Source: Sphagnum compactum (taxonomy: Eukaryota > Bryophyta > Sphagnopsida > Sphagnales). From it: 64,000 nucleotides of DNA. How positions within the stretch are numbered: position 1 is the first letter of the stretch; every line of letters begins with the position of its first letter. Both the position numbers and the translations under genes were made by a program. The notes under the pieces were generated by a model that searched no databases, was not told the DNA's origin, and worked only from the letters and a program-made list of their open reading frames with translations. The stretch lies in assembly GCA_965153455.1 (NCBI GenBank), contig OZ234493.1, positions 31,052,213-31,116,212 on the forward strand, read 5' to 3'. Shown piece after piece: positions 23,291 to 35,830 of this stretch.

Positions 23291-24646
23291 CATGAAATAA
23301 GTATTAGGTACAGTTAGGTAGACACATAAACATACATAATGTATAACATATTGGGTTTGATGGAAATATTAAAGACATAGTGTAAAATAAAGATTTGGGG
23401 AACAATGGCCATAATATAGACAACCATTATGCGACATTGACTGTTAACTCATAGTTTTAATCAACCGATATGTTCTTTATTACCAAATGAACGGGAAATC
23501 TATTTGTAATATCTTTTATTGCTTGCATTTGTGTGTTGAAACATTGTTTCATACCATCCTCCAATTGTTTAAATAAATCCTCCAAACCATGTTTCACACA
23601 TTGGAACACCAATCCTAGGTGCAATAATTTGTTTATCTTTGTAAGGCAAACTTTTTGAACATTTGATATCAAAACTCTCATGTGTGAAGTGGTATAATCG
23701 TTAAACCACCATAAAATTAATTTTGATTAAATGTTTGCTTTGAATTTCAGCAATATGTCTTCATTTAAGTTTTTAGTTTTAGTTGAAAGAACATGAAGAG
23801 TGATGAAGAAAGTAAGGTAATTATGGGTTTTGTTAAGAAAAAATTAGCCAAAAAGAAATAGAGATTTTGCCAACATTAATGTTTGGCCTGGAAAAAAATA
23901 AAAGTTTTGTTTTGGCAAGGAAAAAATAAAGGTTTTGTTGAGAGGTAAAGGCTTGGCCATCAATAGATAGAAGGTAGGTAAGTAGGTAGGGGGTTGGTCA
24001 TTAGTTGGTAGGTAGGGTCAAAATTGAGATCAACATGATAGCTAAACCAGTAGGGTAATTAGGTGAGAGGGTAGTATGGAGTGGTTAGGGTGACAAAAAA
24101 CATGGCCAAAAAGTGGGGAAAAAACATGGTGAAAGCAAAAAACAAAAGGGGTCAAAAAAGGTTGATTGTGGTACAATGTTGGTTACCGCAGGGTCAAGAG
24201 CCAGATGAAAAAACACAACCCATCCATCAATCCTATGAACAAAACAGCCAACTGGTGCACTGGTGAGTGCCGATTCACTCTGGCCTTGTAGATTGCCAAA
24301 AAGATTCATCCAATATGGGTTCAAACTACCAAACCAATGTGGTACTAGTATACAAATTGTCTCAGGGTATAAACCCCTAAAGCTGGATTCATACTTGTCA
24401 GAAATTCACACAAAAAAATTCACATGTGGCATCTACCTATTTACACATTGCTGAACTTGATGAAACTTTTTTCCAAGGAGTTCTGTAAAGGGATATTGGG
24501 TATGTTTGAGTATGTTCAGAAAATGGTTTGAGAGAGTAAATTTTGAATTTTGAAAGGGCTACTCTTAAGCTTCAAACTTCAAAAAGGCATCAAGTAAAGA
24601 AACGAGAAACAAACAAACAAACAAGCAAAGAGAGGGAAAGAGAGAG
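23291..24646. other. Gene-free DNA
   Basis: Short frames on either strand (23457-23681 minus, 24081-24324) have no recognisable domain. A GGTAGGTAG-rich stretch lies near 23970-24010. Confidence 0.5.
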
Positions 24647-24676
24647 AAGGAAGGAAGGAAGGAAGGAAGGAAGGAA
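24647..24676. repeat. (GGAA)n microsatellite
   Basis: Seven tandem GGAA/AAGG units, continuing a purine-rich stretch that starts near 24625. Confidence 0.9.
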
Positions 24677-24948
24677 AAAGAGAGGAAGGCCTAGGCAGCC
24701 AGTGAAAAAAAAGAAAAAGAATCAGGGGCAGTCTGATCTTTTGGGGCAGAAGTTTTTGACAGACCAGAAAAAATTTCAGACAGCCCATTTGGCAAGTTGG
24801 CATAATACCCCAATAGCCAAATAGCCTTGCAAACTTTGCGATTTGGCAACCTCGACGTGGCAAATAGGAAAAGTGAGCCAGCCAGCCTTTGACAAAATAG
24901 CCAAGCAGATGGTATTATTCCACCATACACAAAAATTATTTAGTTATT

Positions 24949-25324
24949 AGAGTTATTTGTAAAGTCACCCTCTCTTTCACCCCTTATCCCCTCTTTCAGT
25001 GGTATCCGCAAAGTGAGGAATTAAAAAAAAAAATCTCAGTATGAAATGCTCAAACTCAGCATTTAATGCACAATGTTCAAGACTAATTGTAGTAGTTGTA
25101 CAGGTAGGAGCAGTGAAAATATGTGTAGCAGCAGTGAAGGCGCTCAGGCAAAAGGAAACACAGGATGAAACTCAGTTTACCACCAAATTTGGGGGAAAAG
25201 AACTAGTTTGGGTCCCAGTTATTTCCTTTTGTAAAATTTTCATTCCCAGTTACGCGTTTGATGCCCTATTATGCCGGAACTGGCCGTTCTCGCCCCCTAA
25301 TCGCCTGACTTTACGGATAACTCT
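24949..25324 (+). mobile_element. TIR element copy A (nonautonomous, 376 bp)
   Basis: Left end AGAGTTATTTGTAAAGTCA and right end TGACTTTACGGATAACTCT are near-perfect inverted repeats of 19 bp. The flanks show a 3-bp duplication, ATT at 24946-24948 and ATT at 25325-25327. The interior is about 340 bp with no transposase. Shared landmarks with the other copies are CCCCTCTTTCAGTGGTATCC, CAGCATTTAATGCACAA, CAGGTAGGAGCAGTGAAAA, GGCGCTCAGG and CCTAATCGCCTGACTTTA. It is the most intact of four copies in the window. The 3-bp A/T-only target duplication is compatible with PIF/Harbinger-type transposition, but the family is not identified. Confidence 0.85.
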
Positions 25325-25486
25325 ATTATGTACAATCAAATTGACTTCTGATTACGAGCTTCACTTGGAAATTTGGCTACCACTGATTTTTTTGGCTCAA
25401 TATCGTTGAGCTGCAGACATTTAAATTTAAAAAATTGTTGTAAAATTGAGTCACTCCTTTTTCAAACCTAAATTATTGTCACAACA

Positions 25487-25512
25487 GACTTCTACATTAA
25501 AATGTAGAAGTC
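25487..25512. repeat. 26-bp perfect palindrome
   Basis: GACTTCTACATT, two A bases, then AATGTAGAAGTC: a 12-bp perfect stem. A third partial copy (GACTTCTATTTT) follows at about 25521. It could be a short hairpin; no function is assigned. Confidence 0.75.
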
Positions 25513-27059
25513 ATACTTGTTGACTTCTATTTTCCAGCTTGAAATCAGTATAAAAAGCACCCTTAAAACTTGGTAAGTATATTGAATAGAAAATACTTAA
25601 CTTCCACCCAATTTCAAAAAATTAAAAATATAATGAGCATTTTGCTTTGAATAATCTATCAACTTTGAGGTTGTCAGCAGCAGTGTTTTTTTTGGGATTT
25701 TTTTTTGCAATTTGGTGAATTTTTTTCAGAATTGTTTTTTAGATGAAAAATTCATGGTTTTCACTATTTTTTCTGTTTTGTTTTTGGGAAAAAAACTCGA
25801 AATCGCCATATCTAGACCTAGGCATTAGGTAGGCCACCAGTTTAGTAGGGTTTTTGAAAAAAAAATCTACTCTTCTCCCCACCTTCCCATAAACTGTCGC
25901 CATATTTGTTAGATCTTTTTTGAGGATCCTCGCCACTAAGCCTATTGGAGAAACCTTTTTCGTTTATGGTCATCTATTTTATTAGACAACGCCTTTTTAG
26001 TGTACAATCTTTTATTTTATTAGTGTTATATTCCTTTGTGACACATATTCTCATGCTTTTATTTGCCTTGTACTTCTTGTGGATGGGTTCCCATTCTTGC
26101 TTTTTACATATATAAGATTTTTTTTTCATTTTGAACATTTCCATGTGATTGACTTTTTTTGAAAACATGTGTATCGACAAACCTTTTAAATACCATAAAT
26201 TTCGATAAAACCTTCAAAGGACTATAAGTCACTTATAGTCCATGTTGCAAATGTGTATATTGAATAAGTACATTCCAATAAACTCTTCTCACTATAGAGG
26301 GAAAGACTTTGATGTTCACAAGTTTCCCATCGAACATGTTGTTGAATCTTTAAACTATCACATAATGCACTATCTCCGTTGTAAATGGCACTTCTATATA
26401 GATTTTCACTTTCAAAATCCTGATTTGAAGCATGTACTTGAATAACATAATGGTTATTTGCTCATCATTTGATTCCAAGTATCAGAAGGGAACAAACATC
26501 ACATCACAAAGGATTACAATTCACAAAATTCAATTACTAAGTATGAACATTTTTTTTATTATATCTTCAAATTGGAATCACCAACGAGTGTTATAAGTTG
26601 TAATAAACTCATAATTTAATGTCCTTGAAGTTCCTAAAACATGAATGAACTATTCTAAATCACAATGTGGCATAAAAATCAACCAATTAGTAATTTTAAA
26701 ATGCTAAATTGTAATACCAAATTTGGATTGTAAATCAAAATTGTTGTTAGACATCAAGTGCCATGAAAATGTATTATATTCATTTCTCAAATCATTATTA
26801 AAAGTGTTAGGAAAATGCAAATTTTCAGCATTATTTTAACCACAAGCCATATGACTTTTAAATGAACATTATTCAATATTTTGGAAAGCACATATGAAAC
26901 ATTAATTGTAAATTGTTGTTAGATGCAAAAAACCAATTTATGAAACATTAAAATATTTTTTAGTGTGCACCAAATTGAAGTGCATGGATCACACAAGAAC
27001 TTGGTATTGTTTGTCCATAATACTTTTTGTTTTTTGGGTTCATTCAAGATTATGGTTCC
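25513..27059. other. Gene-free AT-rich DNA
   Basis: No supported gene. A segment near 25770-25815 (AAATCGCCATAT) resembles GGCGATTTT-containing dispersed sequence near 45350 and 58960. Confidence 0.5.
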
Positions 27060-27215
27060 ATTTTCAAAAACAAGGGATTTTAGGATTTTTTTCCTACTAG
27101 TTTGTACAAATAGTATTTACATAGGACAAATTTAAATGTGAAAAAAATGAATAGTCCAAATTAAGATATTTCATATGGTGGTGTTGATTTTTCACATCCA
27201 TACACTATTGTGAAT
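27060..27215 (+). mobile_element. Second fragment of the hAT element (5' region)
   Basis: This stretch parallels 18237-18405. Shared phrases in the same order are GGTTCCA, GGATTTTAGGA(C/T)TTTT, ACAAATTTAA(G/A)TG(A/T)GAAAAA, GAATAGTCCAA, GATGGTG or TATGGTGGTG, TTTTCACAT(T/C)CATACA and ATTGTG. It corresponds to the N-terminal coding region of the hAT transposase remnant. The rest of the element is not recognisable downstream, so it is a fragment of a related copy. Confidence 0.75.
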
Positions 27216-30159
27216 AAATGTTTTCGCTCAAAACTAAAAATGCATTTAATGCTTAAATAAGTTGAATTATGGACAATTTGATATGGATTTTTACATGATC
27301 ATTTCTTACACATGTTACTTGCACTTGGGGCTACAAATTCAAATAAATGAATAAAAATATAGAATCCCATATATTTGTTGTTGGGTAAAAATATTAATTT
27401 AATTAATTAATAAAATTATTTGTATTTTCATAATCCAAATATAACTAATATTGGGTACATGCATTAATTATAAAATATTAGAATAAAATACCATGTGTAT
27501 AAGAAACTTGAATAATTAGTCGATAATAGGTTCAATTAATATGTTAATAATTGAATTATATATTGATAGGGCAACCCCATCTTTGGGTGGTACCATTGGG
27601 AAGCACCGGAAGGAATAATTAAGGAGCATAAACTAGCCAAGTACTATTCATAGGCCCTTTATTTAAAATGTTTTGACAATTATAACTTTTTTTGCTTGTG
27701 CTTAGTCATTACATGCCAAATTATATGGCTTTACACTTTCATTGAATTCAAAAAACGTAGGAATCATTATAAATTTGTAGTTTTAATGTCATGGCCTTTT
27801 TTTAAGTCACACTTTTGAATTTTGGAAATTAATAACTAAATTATATTAACTTAGTTAATTACTTAACTAAAATCAAATAGTATTTTAAAATTTTATTTTT
27901 AAAGAAAAATTTGAGAACATGTTTCAAACTAGTGTTCTTGACCAAAAAGTAAAAAAGAGGAAACAATATTACATTCCTAAAATGCATTTTAAATGAAATG
28001 ATTAAGAACATCAAAATAAAAATATTTTTTTATATCACTAAAATTTGAAAGTCTATACAATTTGTAAATGTAATCACCAAAAGTTTTTAATGAAAATCCT
28101 TATTTAAACTTTTATTATGTTTTTTGAAAGATTGGTGGGTATAGTAAAATGAAAATGTATGTTCCTAGTGGTACCATTCAAGGATCGGTTTGCCCAATAG
28201 GACTTGAGGGACATCATGAGGATGGAAATGATGTAATTTATATTTGAAAGTTCATATAAGACGATTTGATTGGTACAAGGATTTGATGAAGGTCCAAATG
28301 TAAGATCTTTGTGGTCCATTTACTTGGGTTGCAACGCACATGCCTTTTTCATTTCAATTATGGAATCCAAAAAACCTCATTTTTCTCTTTGTATCATTTT
28401 TTCCCATGGATACAAACCAAATGTCTATTGTTTATAATGGCTTTGTGCATCTTAAACATGGTTTTCATCATTTGAAATGTGATAATTTGGCGTTAAGTTT
28501 TTTTTTATGTGTTTCTAAATTCGAACATTCCATGCATGATGCTTGTTAGTCACATAAAATCACCTTTTTTCATTGTTCCTCATGTTTAAGAATAATAATT
28601 CAAACAAATATATGGCGCCAAAATTCCATGGAAACATACAATTTAAATTAAACTTAAGGTGGATATAAATTAGATGTGAATATTATGAGTGTTGATATTA
28701 ATAGGGTGGGAAAATTTTCAAATCCTTCACATAATACCCCCACACAAATACCCTATTTGACACACATCATGAGAAAAAATAACACAAAGTGGTTGGGCCA
28801 AGTAACCAACCAAATGGTAAAAGAAAAAAAACCTTTCCCCTATGGTGCCAAAACAAAATCTATAATTGTCAAAATTCTTGTATGGAACTTTATAATATAA
28901 TCAAATGTGTACAATGAACATTGCTAAACATAGATGAACATTGTTTATCCATTTTAAAAAATCCAAGGTAGTTGCATTACTTAAAAATTCAATTAAAAAT
29001 TTGATATAATTATTAAATGAGTCAAAATTTTAAATATGTATTATTCAATATATTTTTATAAGTTTTTAATTTGTTTAACATAACATCATTCTAATTGTAC
29101 ACATACAACAATCCAATGTATTTAGAATCGGACAAAAGTTTTAAAAATTCAAAGTTGGGTTATGAAGTCCTTTTACGTTAAATAGTCCTTTTGGGCACCC
29201 CAACCTTGAATAAGCCCTCAGGATTCATACACTTAAATACATATTTTACCATATTTTCATCATTATTTGCATAAATTCATTCTTGAAAACAAGTGATTTT
29301 AAAAAATAATAATGTTGCAATAAAAGCATGAAAACCTAATAAGATCTTTTTTATGATAGAAATGTGAAAGAATTTTTTAAAAATAGAATGAAAAATTGAA
29401 AAAATTGACAAAAAATTGAAATGAAAATCTCTTCCTTAATGCCATCAAGGGTTTGAGTTCTTTCTTCCCTTGGTGGCACTACACAAGAGGTTCTCAATTC
29501 ACACACAATGAGATGTATTTTTGTGGCATTTTATTATGTCAATATGTAACCCATTCCTATGATTATTCTTATTCAAATGTGTTTGAATTTGGAGTTGAAA
29601 TGGGACTTAGTGTGTGCAATTTTACCAAACCATTTTTTAAAAACAACATTTAACATGTAATAACCAATAATGGCTTCTTTGGAATACGTAATTTGGTTCT
29701 TGGTACCATATCCTCATGTAATAAAACCCATCATTGTTTGCAAAGGGACCATGAACCATATCTTCTTAACACATGTTTTGGGTAATGTAAATCCATTATT
29801 AAAGAAATACAAATACAATAAAGTTATAAATAAAGATAGTAAAAACCAAGAGTAGAACGTTGGGTTTTCTTGAAACTAAGGATGACAATCAAAATGCAAG
29901 ATGAGAATGTGCTAATGGAAAATAAATAGAAGGAAATTCAACTTAGGATGATGACATGTAATGCAACCAAATGTTGCAATGCATAACTAACAAGATGATA
30001 TAACACACATTTGATGTGGGTATTGCATGTTCAATCCAATGTTCAATGGAAGAAAACTTCATTTGTGGGTATTACACATTGCTTTAGAATCCACAATTGA
30101 CAGTAATAAAGGCTTTTGTCAATATTGTGATGTCTACCATGCACATTGAAAGTATTTTT
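27216..30159. other. Gene-free, strongly AT-rich DNA
   Basis: About 3 kb with no supported gene; it may include further decayed hAT or other transposon sequence. Short frames such as 28104-28319 minus and 28676-28900 plus carry no recognisable domain. The phrase GTGGTACCATT occurs near 27577 and 28170. Confidence 0.5.
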
Positions 30160-30860
30160 AGACCAATATGGGTATTGTTCATGGGGCATTTATGGTCTAC
30201 CCTTGAAGCAAATATTGCATTATTAGAATGCATTTGTATGATGCAATATCCGCACATGAGGACACATGGAAATTGCTTAATTATGATTGAAAGTTTCATT
30301 GGATGACAACCCAATCCACAAATTCAATATTAACATCAACCATGAACTACCATGTTTAGAATGGTTTGGGTTCTCAAAACCAACACCTATTTTTGTGACC
30401 CAAATGTTGGTATTGCACTAAAGTAATGGTTTCATCCTATGCAAAATCCACACATGGGTGCCTATGGAAATGACCTAATTATAGTTCATGTAATTTAGTT
30501 GAAAACATAGTCTTAAAGTCAATACCCACATCCCTTCAAATTAAACATCAAAGGGATGAAACCTCAATAAACCAACACATAGTTTCATGACCCAAATTTA
30601 GGTATTGCGTTAAAGTAATGGTTTTGTCATCCGCAATACCCATGCATAGGTGTTAATGGAAATGACCCAATATTAGTTCACATCATTAAATGAAAACAGA
30701 ATCATAATGTGCAATACCTACATCCCTTCAAATTGAGCTTCAAAAGGATGGAGAGACCATAATAAATCAACACCTATTTTATGATACATTTGTGGGTATT
30801 ATAAAAAATTTGTTAAAATGTCAATGCATATTTTGTGACCCATATACAAGTATTGCACAC
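30160..30860. repeat. Tandem repeat, about 192 bp, three to four units
   Basis: GGTATTGCACTAAAGTAATG at 30409 recurs as GGTATTGCGTTAAAGTAATG at 30601, and a diverged unit begins with GGTATTATAAAAAA at 30794; an older, longer unit precedes at about 30170. Each unit also has GGAAATGAC(C)CAAT-like and ACATCCCTTCAAATT sequence. Confidence 0.75.
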
Positions 30861-32229
30861 AATTCCAAGAACCCAATGTGTATTAAGTGCCAATATGTGT
30901 CAATATGTGGGTATTGGAGAAATTTTCCCCTACATCATAGGGAATTAGGACTTTATAAAACATTATGTAAGTATTACTTTAAAACCTTCAACTTTAGTAA
31001 TGTAAACATGAAATTACAAATTAACAATACAAGATGGTTTTGAGCTCATGAAATTTTTTTTTATCAAAAATAGAAAATGCTTAAATACACATATCCGAAT
31101 GTCATACGGGATCATGTCCAGCTTCTATGTACACAATGGGTGAATGGAAATTGTTGAGTTTATAAAATCATGTGAGAAATGTTCACTACATACAATCCTA
31201 CTCACACCCTAATTTCTATTTAAAAAAGAATCCTTTAAAAAACTATGGTTGACATCGCCCATCCCATGCATTCAGTAATAGGTTGCATAGATTACCAATG
31301 ACACATTCTTTGCATGTATGTCCATATAGATGTAGTAATGCTTCAACTATAGGCAAACCATGATCACCAAGAACTCATTTTAACTAACAAAGTCTACATT
31401 TTAACAACAACCCACATTTAGCATGGGCATTCAAAAAACCCTAAATGAAACAAGAAAAAAAGGTGGGCATGAGGGTGTGCCATCCATGACTCATTTCAAA
31501 GATTCATGGAAATTGATGATTTTGTTAAATTTCTCATTTGTGGGTTGTTTTTGTTGGACTCTTCTTCCCAATACATGTCATCCCATGCCATCTTCACCCT
31601 TTTCCCATACATGCATGGGGTGGTGCAAATGAAGGTTTGCAAATCTTCATATTTTTTGATACATTTGTAGACATTGCACGAGATCTTTCAACTGGCCCAA
31701 GACTAAATGCCCAAAGGGGGCTTTCACACCTTAGATGCCCCTTTTGTAAGTAACTTGCGGGGATCCCATTTCACACAATTTTTTGAGTAAGTTCAAGCAA
31801 CCACCTTTTGGTCATTCTATCATTGGATCACGCGAACATCACTTAAGATGTGTGCATTCATTTGAGTGTGGTCCTAGCAACAAAGCCCCCCCCCCCATTA
31901 GTTGAAGGACGACCATATTTGATTATTTTTGCCACAAAATCATGTCGTTTTTTGAAATGTTGGGTGAACAACCATTTCAAAACATAAATAATGGAGCACG
32001 TTTCAACTTTACACGTTCATTTCAACCCCATCCTAGCCCAATATAAATCTTTTAAAGCTATCTTGGGTGCTTTGGGGCTTTATTTGCTTAGTTGGCCCCC
32101 TAACCAACAATTGAAATTAAATTAAAATAATCTACACTACCATCAATATGGGTATTTGCATAAACCTTCGACCTTACATTTTAATTGGCCCCATTATTTT
32201 TAATTTTTGCACAAAGTAAAAGTAAAAAC
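30861..32229. other. Gene-free DNA
   Basis: No supported gene. A short run of C residues lies near 31886-31896. Confidence 0.5.
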
Positions 32230-32274
32230 AAAACCCCAACCTCCATGTCATTGTGACATGGAAGTTGGGGTTTT
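32230..32274. repeat. 45-nt hairpin with 21-bp arms
   Basis: Left arm AAAACCCCAACCTCCATGTC-A (32230-32250) and right arm (32254-32274) pair at 20 of 21 positions around a 3-nt TTG loop. The loop is too tight for a usual plant miRNA precursor; it could be a foldback remnant. Confidence 0.75.
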
Positions 32275-34378
32275 CTTTATAAATTTAATCATAATTGACA
32301 AGAGGGTACAACACAATTACAAGGTTGAAAAATTCAACCCAAATGCTCACATTTTATTTCAAATATTTTTCATAAAGGTGGGAAAAACTCTTAAAACAAA
32401 TGATGTCTCACAACAAGGTCTATTAAATGCATAAGTTAAAATGAAAATCATTTCTTATTTATACATCCTAATCATCATTTGTTTCATTTAAGTTGGATTC
32501 ATTAATTTGGTCTGAAGGCATATTCAAATTCACAACAAAATATTGATGATAATGTTTAATTGAACTACAACATCTAATGAAACATGTTGTTCAATTTAAA
32601 CATTTGATGAAACAATCATTGGTTTTGATGAAATAACATGTTCTTGAGTTGCAATAACAATTGCTTTTGAACTTCCTTCCCAAACTCAATGTAAATGATG
32701 TCTTTTCTTGCTAGTCATGTTATCACAAATCTTACACACCCATAAAAAACAAAAAAGTTGAAACACATATGATTGAAATTCAAAAAAACCTTCAAGAGCA
32801 AAAAACCTTCAACCTTCAACCAAGAATTATTGACACCTCTTAATCCCAACAAAAATAAAATAAAATGGAAGCTTCATCAAAAAATATGAAAGGCCGTAAC
32901 TTGTCGTCATGAAGCTTCTTTCAAGAAAATTTCCAAAAATCATAATGACAATGAATTGTAGCTTGTTGTTATTATCGTCATCAAGTTTCATTTAAAAAAA
33001 CTACAAAATGACAACAACGAATTACAACTTGTCATTATCAAACTTTTGTTTTTTAAAAACTTAAAAAATGATGATGATGACAAGGTGTAGGTTGTTGTCA
33101 TCATCAAGCGTCACTGGCAAAACAAGGTGTGTTATACACAATGGACCTACCATTAATTTAACAACAACAATTGATATTATATGATAAATTGGTCATAGCT
33201 AGGGGAAAGTGAAAAAAAATCTACTTTAATGTACATCATCACGCTACTAAAAAAGAAAAATTGTCATGATTTTTTTTTCATTTTAAAAAATCACATTAGT
33301 TATGAAGAACGCAAAAGGGGTTTCACATTAAATGATGACATGTTCTAGGAACCTATCTAAACATTTAAAAAATTGTTATCAAACCAAGACCAATAGGGGA
33401 ATGTCACAACATGATTTTTAATTTTTTGCAAAGTTAATGATTTTTTTCTCAAAAACAAAAGTGATTTAAAATCTATTTTTTTCATATATATTTTTCACAT
33501 TTGTACAAAATTTCAAACCCAAAAAAACGAAACCTCATCGTAACATGTGTATTTGAATGTTTTCAATAATCACATTGTGACATTTTAAAAGAGTTACATG
33601 AATTTTTGTGTATGACAAGTGCCATAAGCAATTTTGGAGAAAATAGTTTCATATTTAATTTTGTGGGTTATGGATTGGTGATAAAGTCACTTGAGCGTGG
33701 GTGCACATTTGAAGAGGTGACATAGAAAACAAAATGTCAAAAGATGAATGTGAATCTTTTTACAACCAAATTAGGATGAATCATCTCACCTAGTTTCTAG
33801 GGGGCAAAATCCCTTAAAGCTACTATACTCTATAATGATCCTCAACACAATATCCCTGCCTTAGATGGCAGGGCCAACAAAACACAACGAAGGAGAGGCA
33901 ACATATTTAAGGACATGTTTGAGTATAATGTGATGATGGTGTTGAAGTAGGAATGCGTCGAAGGCATGTTGGGAGGGAGGTTCGACATGAGGGAGCATCG
34001 AAGCAAATCACACATTGAAGGTGCATTAGAATATAATGTCGACCATGGCATTGAATGAAGGTCAAGAAGGAGGGAACTACTGCCATTGGCAAGTTAGGTC
34101 AGGTTAAGTAGTTAGGATAGGTTAGTAGGTAGGTTTAGGTTAGGTTAGTTAGTAGGTTGGTAAGTTAGTAGTTAGTTAGGTACTAGGTGGGTAGGTAGGG
34201 TCAGCAGGTCAGCAGGTAGCGTCAGTAGTTAGTCCGGAGATAGGAAGAGGGTGCCCAAGAATATGGGAGTGGGAAAAAAAGGGTGTGGAGGACAAAAAAA
34301 AAAGGTGTTGGGGGAGGGGGTGCAGGGTGGGCCAGCCAAAGAGAAAAAAAAGAAAGGCTTCATCCACATGTCATCCAC
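32275..34378. other. Gene-free DNA
   Basis: No supported gene. From about 32880 to 33120 a phrase like 'acttgtcatcatcaagctt' recurs with ATGATGATGA tracts. From 34090 to 34220 the sequence is GGTTAGGTTAGTTAG-like, another degenerate TAGG block. Confidence 0.5.
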
Positions 34379-34656
34379 AGGTGGGTTTACGTGGGGGTTA
34401 AGTTCATCCCAAAACTAGCAAGAATGGGCTCATCCACAGGTGGGTGGGTCAGGTGGGGGTTAAGATCCACAGGTGGGTTTACGTGGGGGTTAAGTTCATC
34501 CCAAGACAAGCAAGAATGGGCTCATCCACAGGTGGGTGGGTCAGGTGGGGGTTAACATCCGCAGGTGGGTTTACGTGGGGGTTAAGTTCATCCCAAAACA
34601 AGCAAGAATGGGCTCATCCACAGGTGGGTGGGTCAGGTGGGGGTTAAGTTCATCCC
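34379..34656. repeat. Tandem repeat, 92 bp x 3
   Basis: AGGTGGGTTTACGTGGGGGT recurs at 34379, 34471 and 34563, exactly 92 bases apart, with GGGCTCATCCACAGGTGGGT in each unit. Units are nearly identical. The array keeps overlapping Gly/Trp-rich frames open, but these are artefacts of repetition. Confidence 0.92.
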
Positions 34657-35330
34657 CAAAAAAACAACAGCCAGAAAAGGCCCTCATACACAACTGGTCA
34701 TCTAAGTAGTACGAAGAAATCCGAATAAAGGGTCCTCAAAGGTGTTCGTGAGGTTTGGGTTGGGTCCACCTATCAAATTGTTTGATACCCAAGTCAATGA
34801 ATCTTGAAGCAAGCGATGGTGCTTGACAATTTATTGGCTAGTAATAAGCAACCGATCAACCAAGCGGGGCGGGTGCCCCACATAAAATTGTATGACTTTG
34901 AAATCTATACCTACTAAAATCTCCTGTTTGGCAAGGGAGAGGGATCGGACGGGATGGGAGGGGGGGCCTAGTGGGAAAGCCCCAACATTATATGTGCATA
35001 TACTTGTGCTTGATTCGGTATTTCCTTCCCTGATTGCCCTTTTGCCCATCCAAGATGTATTGGGTAATGATGCCCACACCCGCATCTTGGTGCTGCCCAT
35101 ACACACTTTGTTGGGTCATGTTATGCATGGTTTCGCTTGTAATGGGCAGGCTTGAAAAAATTGTGTGGTTGAACATCTAGTAACTGAAAAATGATGGGTT
35201 ATTGTTAATACCATAACTTTTCATTTGACCTTCAGAATCAGTTTTTGTAAAAAATAAAAGTAAATAGTTAATAGTCAATTTTGTGATAAGCAAAGTGACA
35301 ATTGTTGATACAAAAATTTGCTGTATATCA
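34657..35330. other. Gene-free DNA
   Basis: Open frames on both strands (34831-35155) are short and overlap each other. No domain was recognised. Confidence 0.5.
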
Positions 35331-35830
35331 GCTATGGCTTTATCAAAAAAGAAAAAGAAAAAAAGGATCATTCTATATTCTTGACTACCTAATGGAACTT
35401 ATCATAAAAAATTGGTGAGTTTGAAAAAAAATTCCTCAAAATTTGGCAGATTTTGGGCCATGTTTTTCCACCAAAAATCCTTTCCATATGTCAAAAGCAT
35501 ATGTGTCAGGTCAAAATTTGATAAAAACTCGCTAGTAAAGAAAATCACCTATCAAAATACCAATTGCCATGCATATATATCCAGCTATGACTTTTTTTTC
35601 CCAAACAAGGGATGATTTTATATTCTTTGCTACCTATTGGAACTTATCCTAAGAAAATGGTGCATTTGAAAAGGAAAAAAAATCCTCAAAATTTGGCACA
35701 TTTTGGGCCATTTTTTCCACCCAAAAACCCTTTCCATAAGTCAAAATTATATGTGTCAGGTCAAAATTTGATGAAAAGTCACCAGCAAAAAAAATTCAAC
35801 TATGAGATCACCAATTGTAGAACTACGTGA
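35331..35830. repeat. Tandem duplication, about 253 bp x 2
   Basis: Copy 1 starts GCTATGGCTTT at 35331 and copy 2 GCTATGACTTT at 35584. Shared landmarks are GGAACTTATC, CCTCAAAATTTGGCA(G/C)A, TTTTGGGCCA and TATGTGTCAGGTCAAAATTT. Copies differ at perhaps one base in eight. Confidence 0.85.

Noticed and set aside
34283-34647. Gly/Trp-rich open frames
   Set aside because: They are direct translations of the 92-bp tandem array in several frames.
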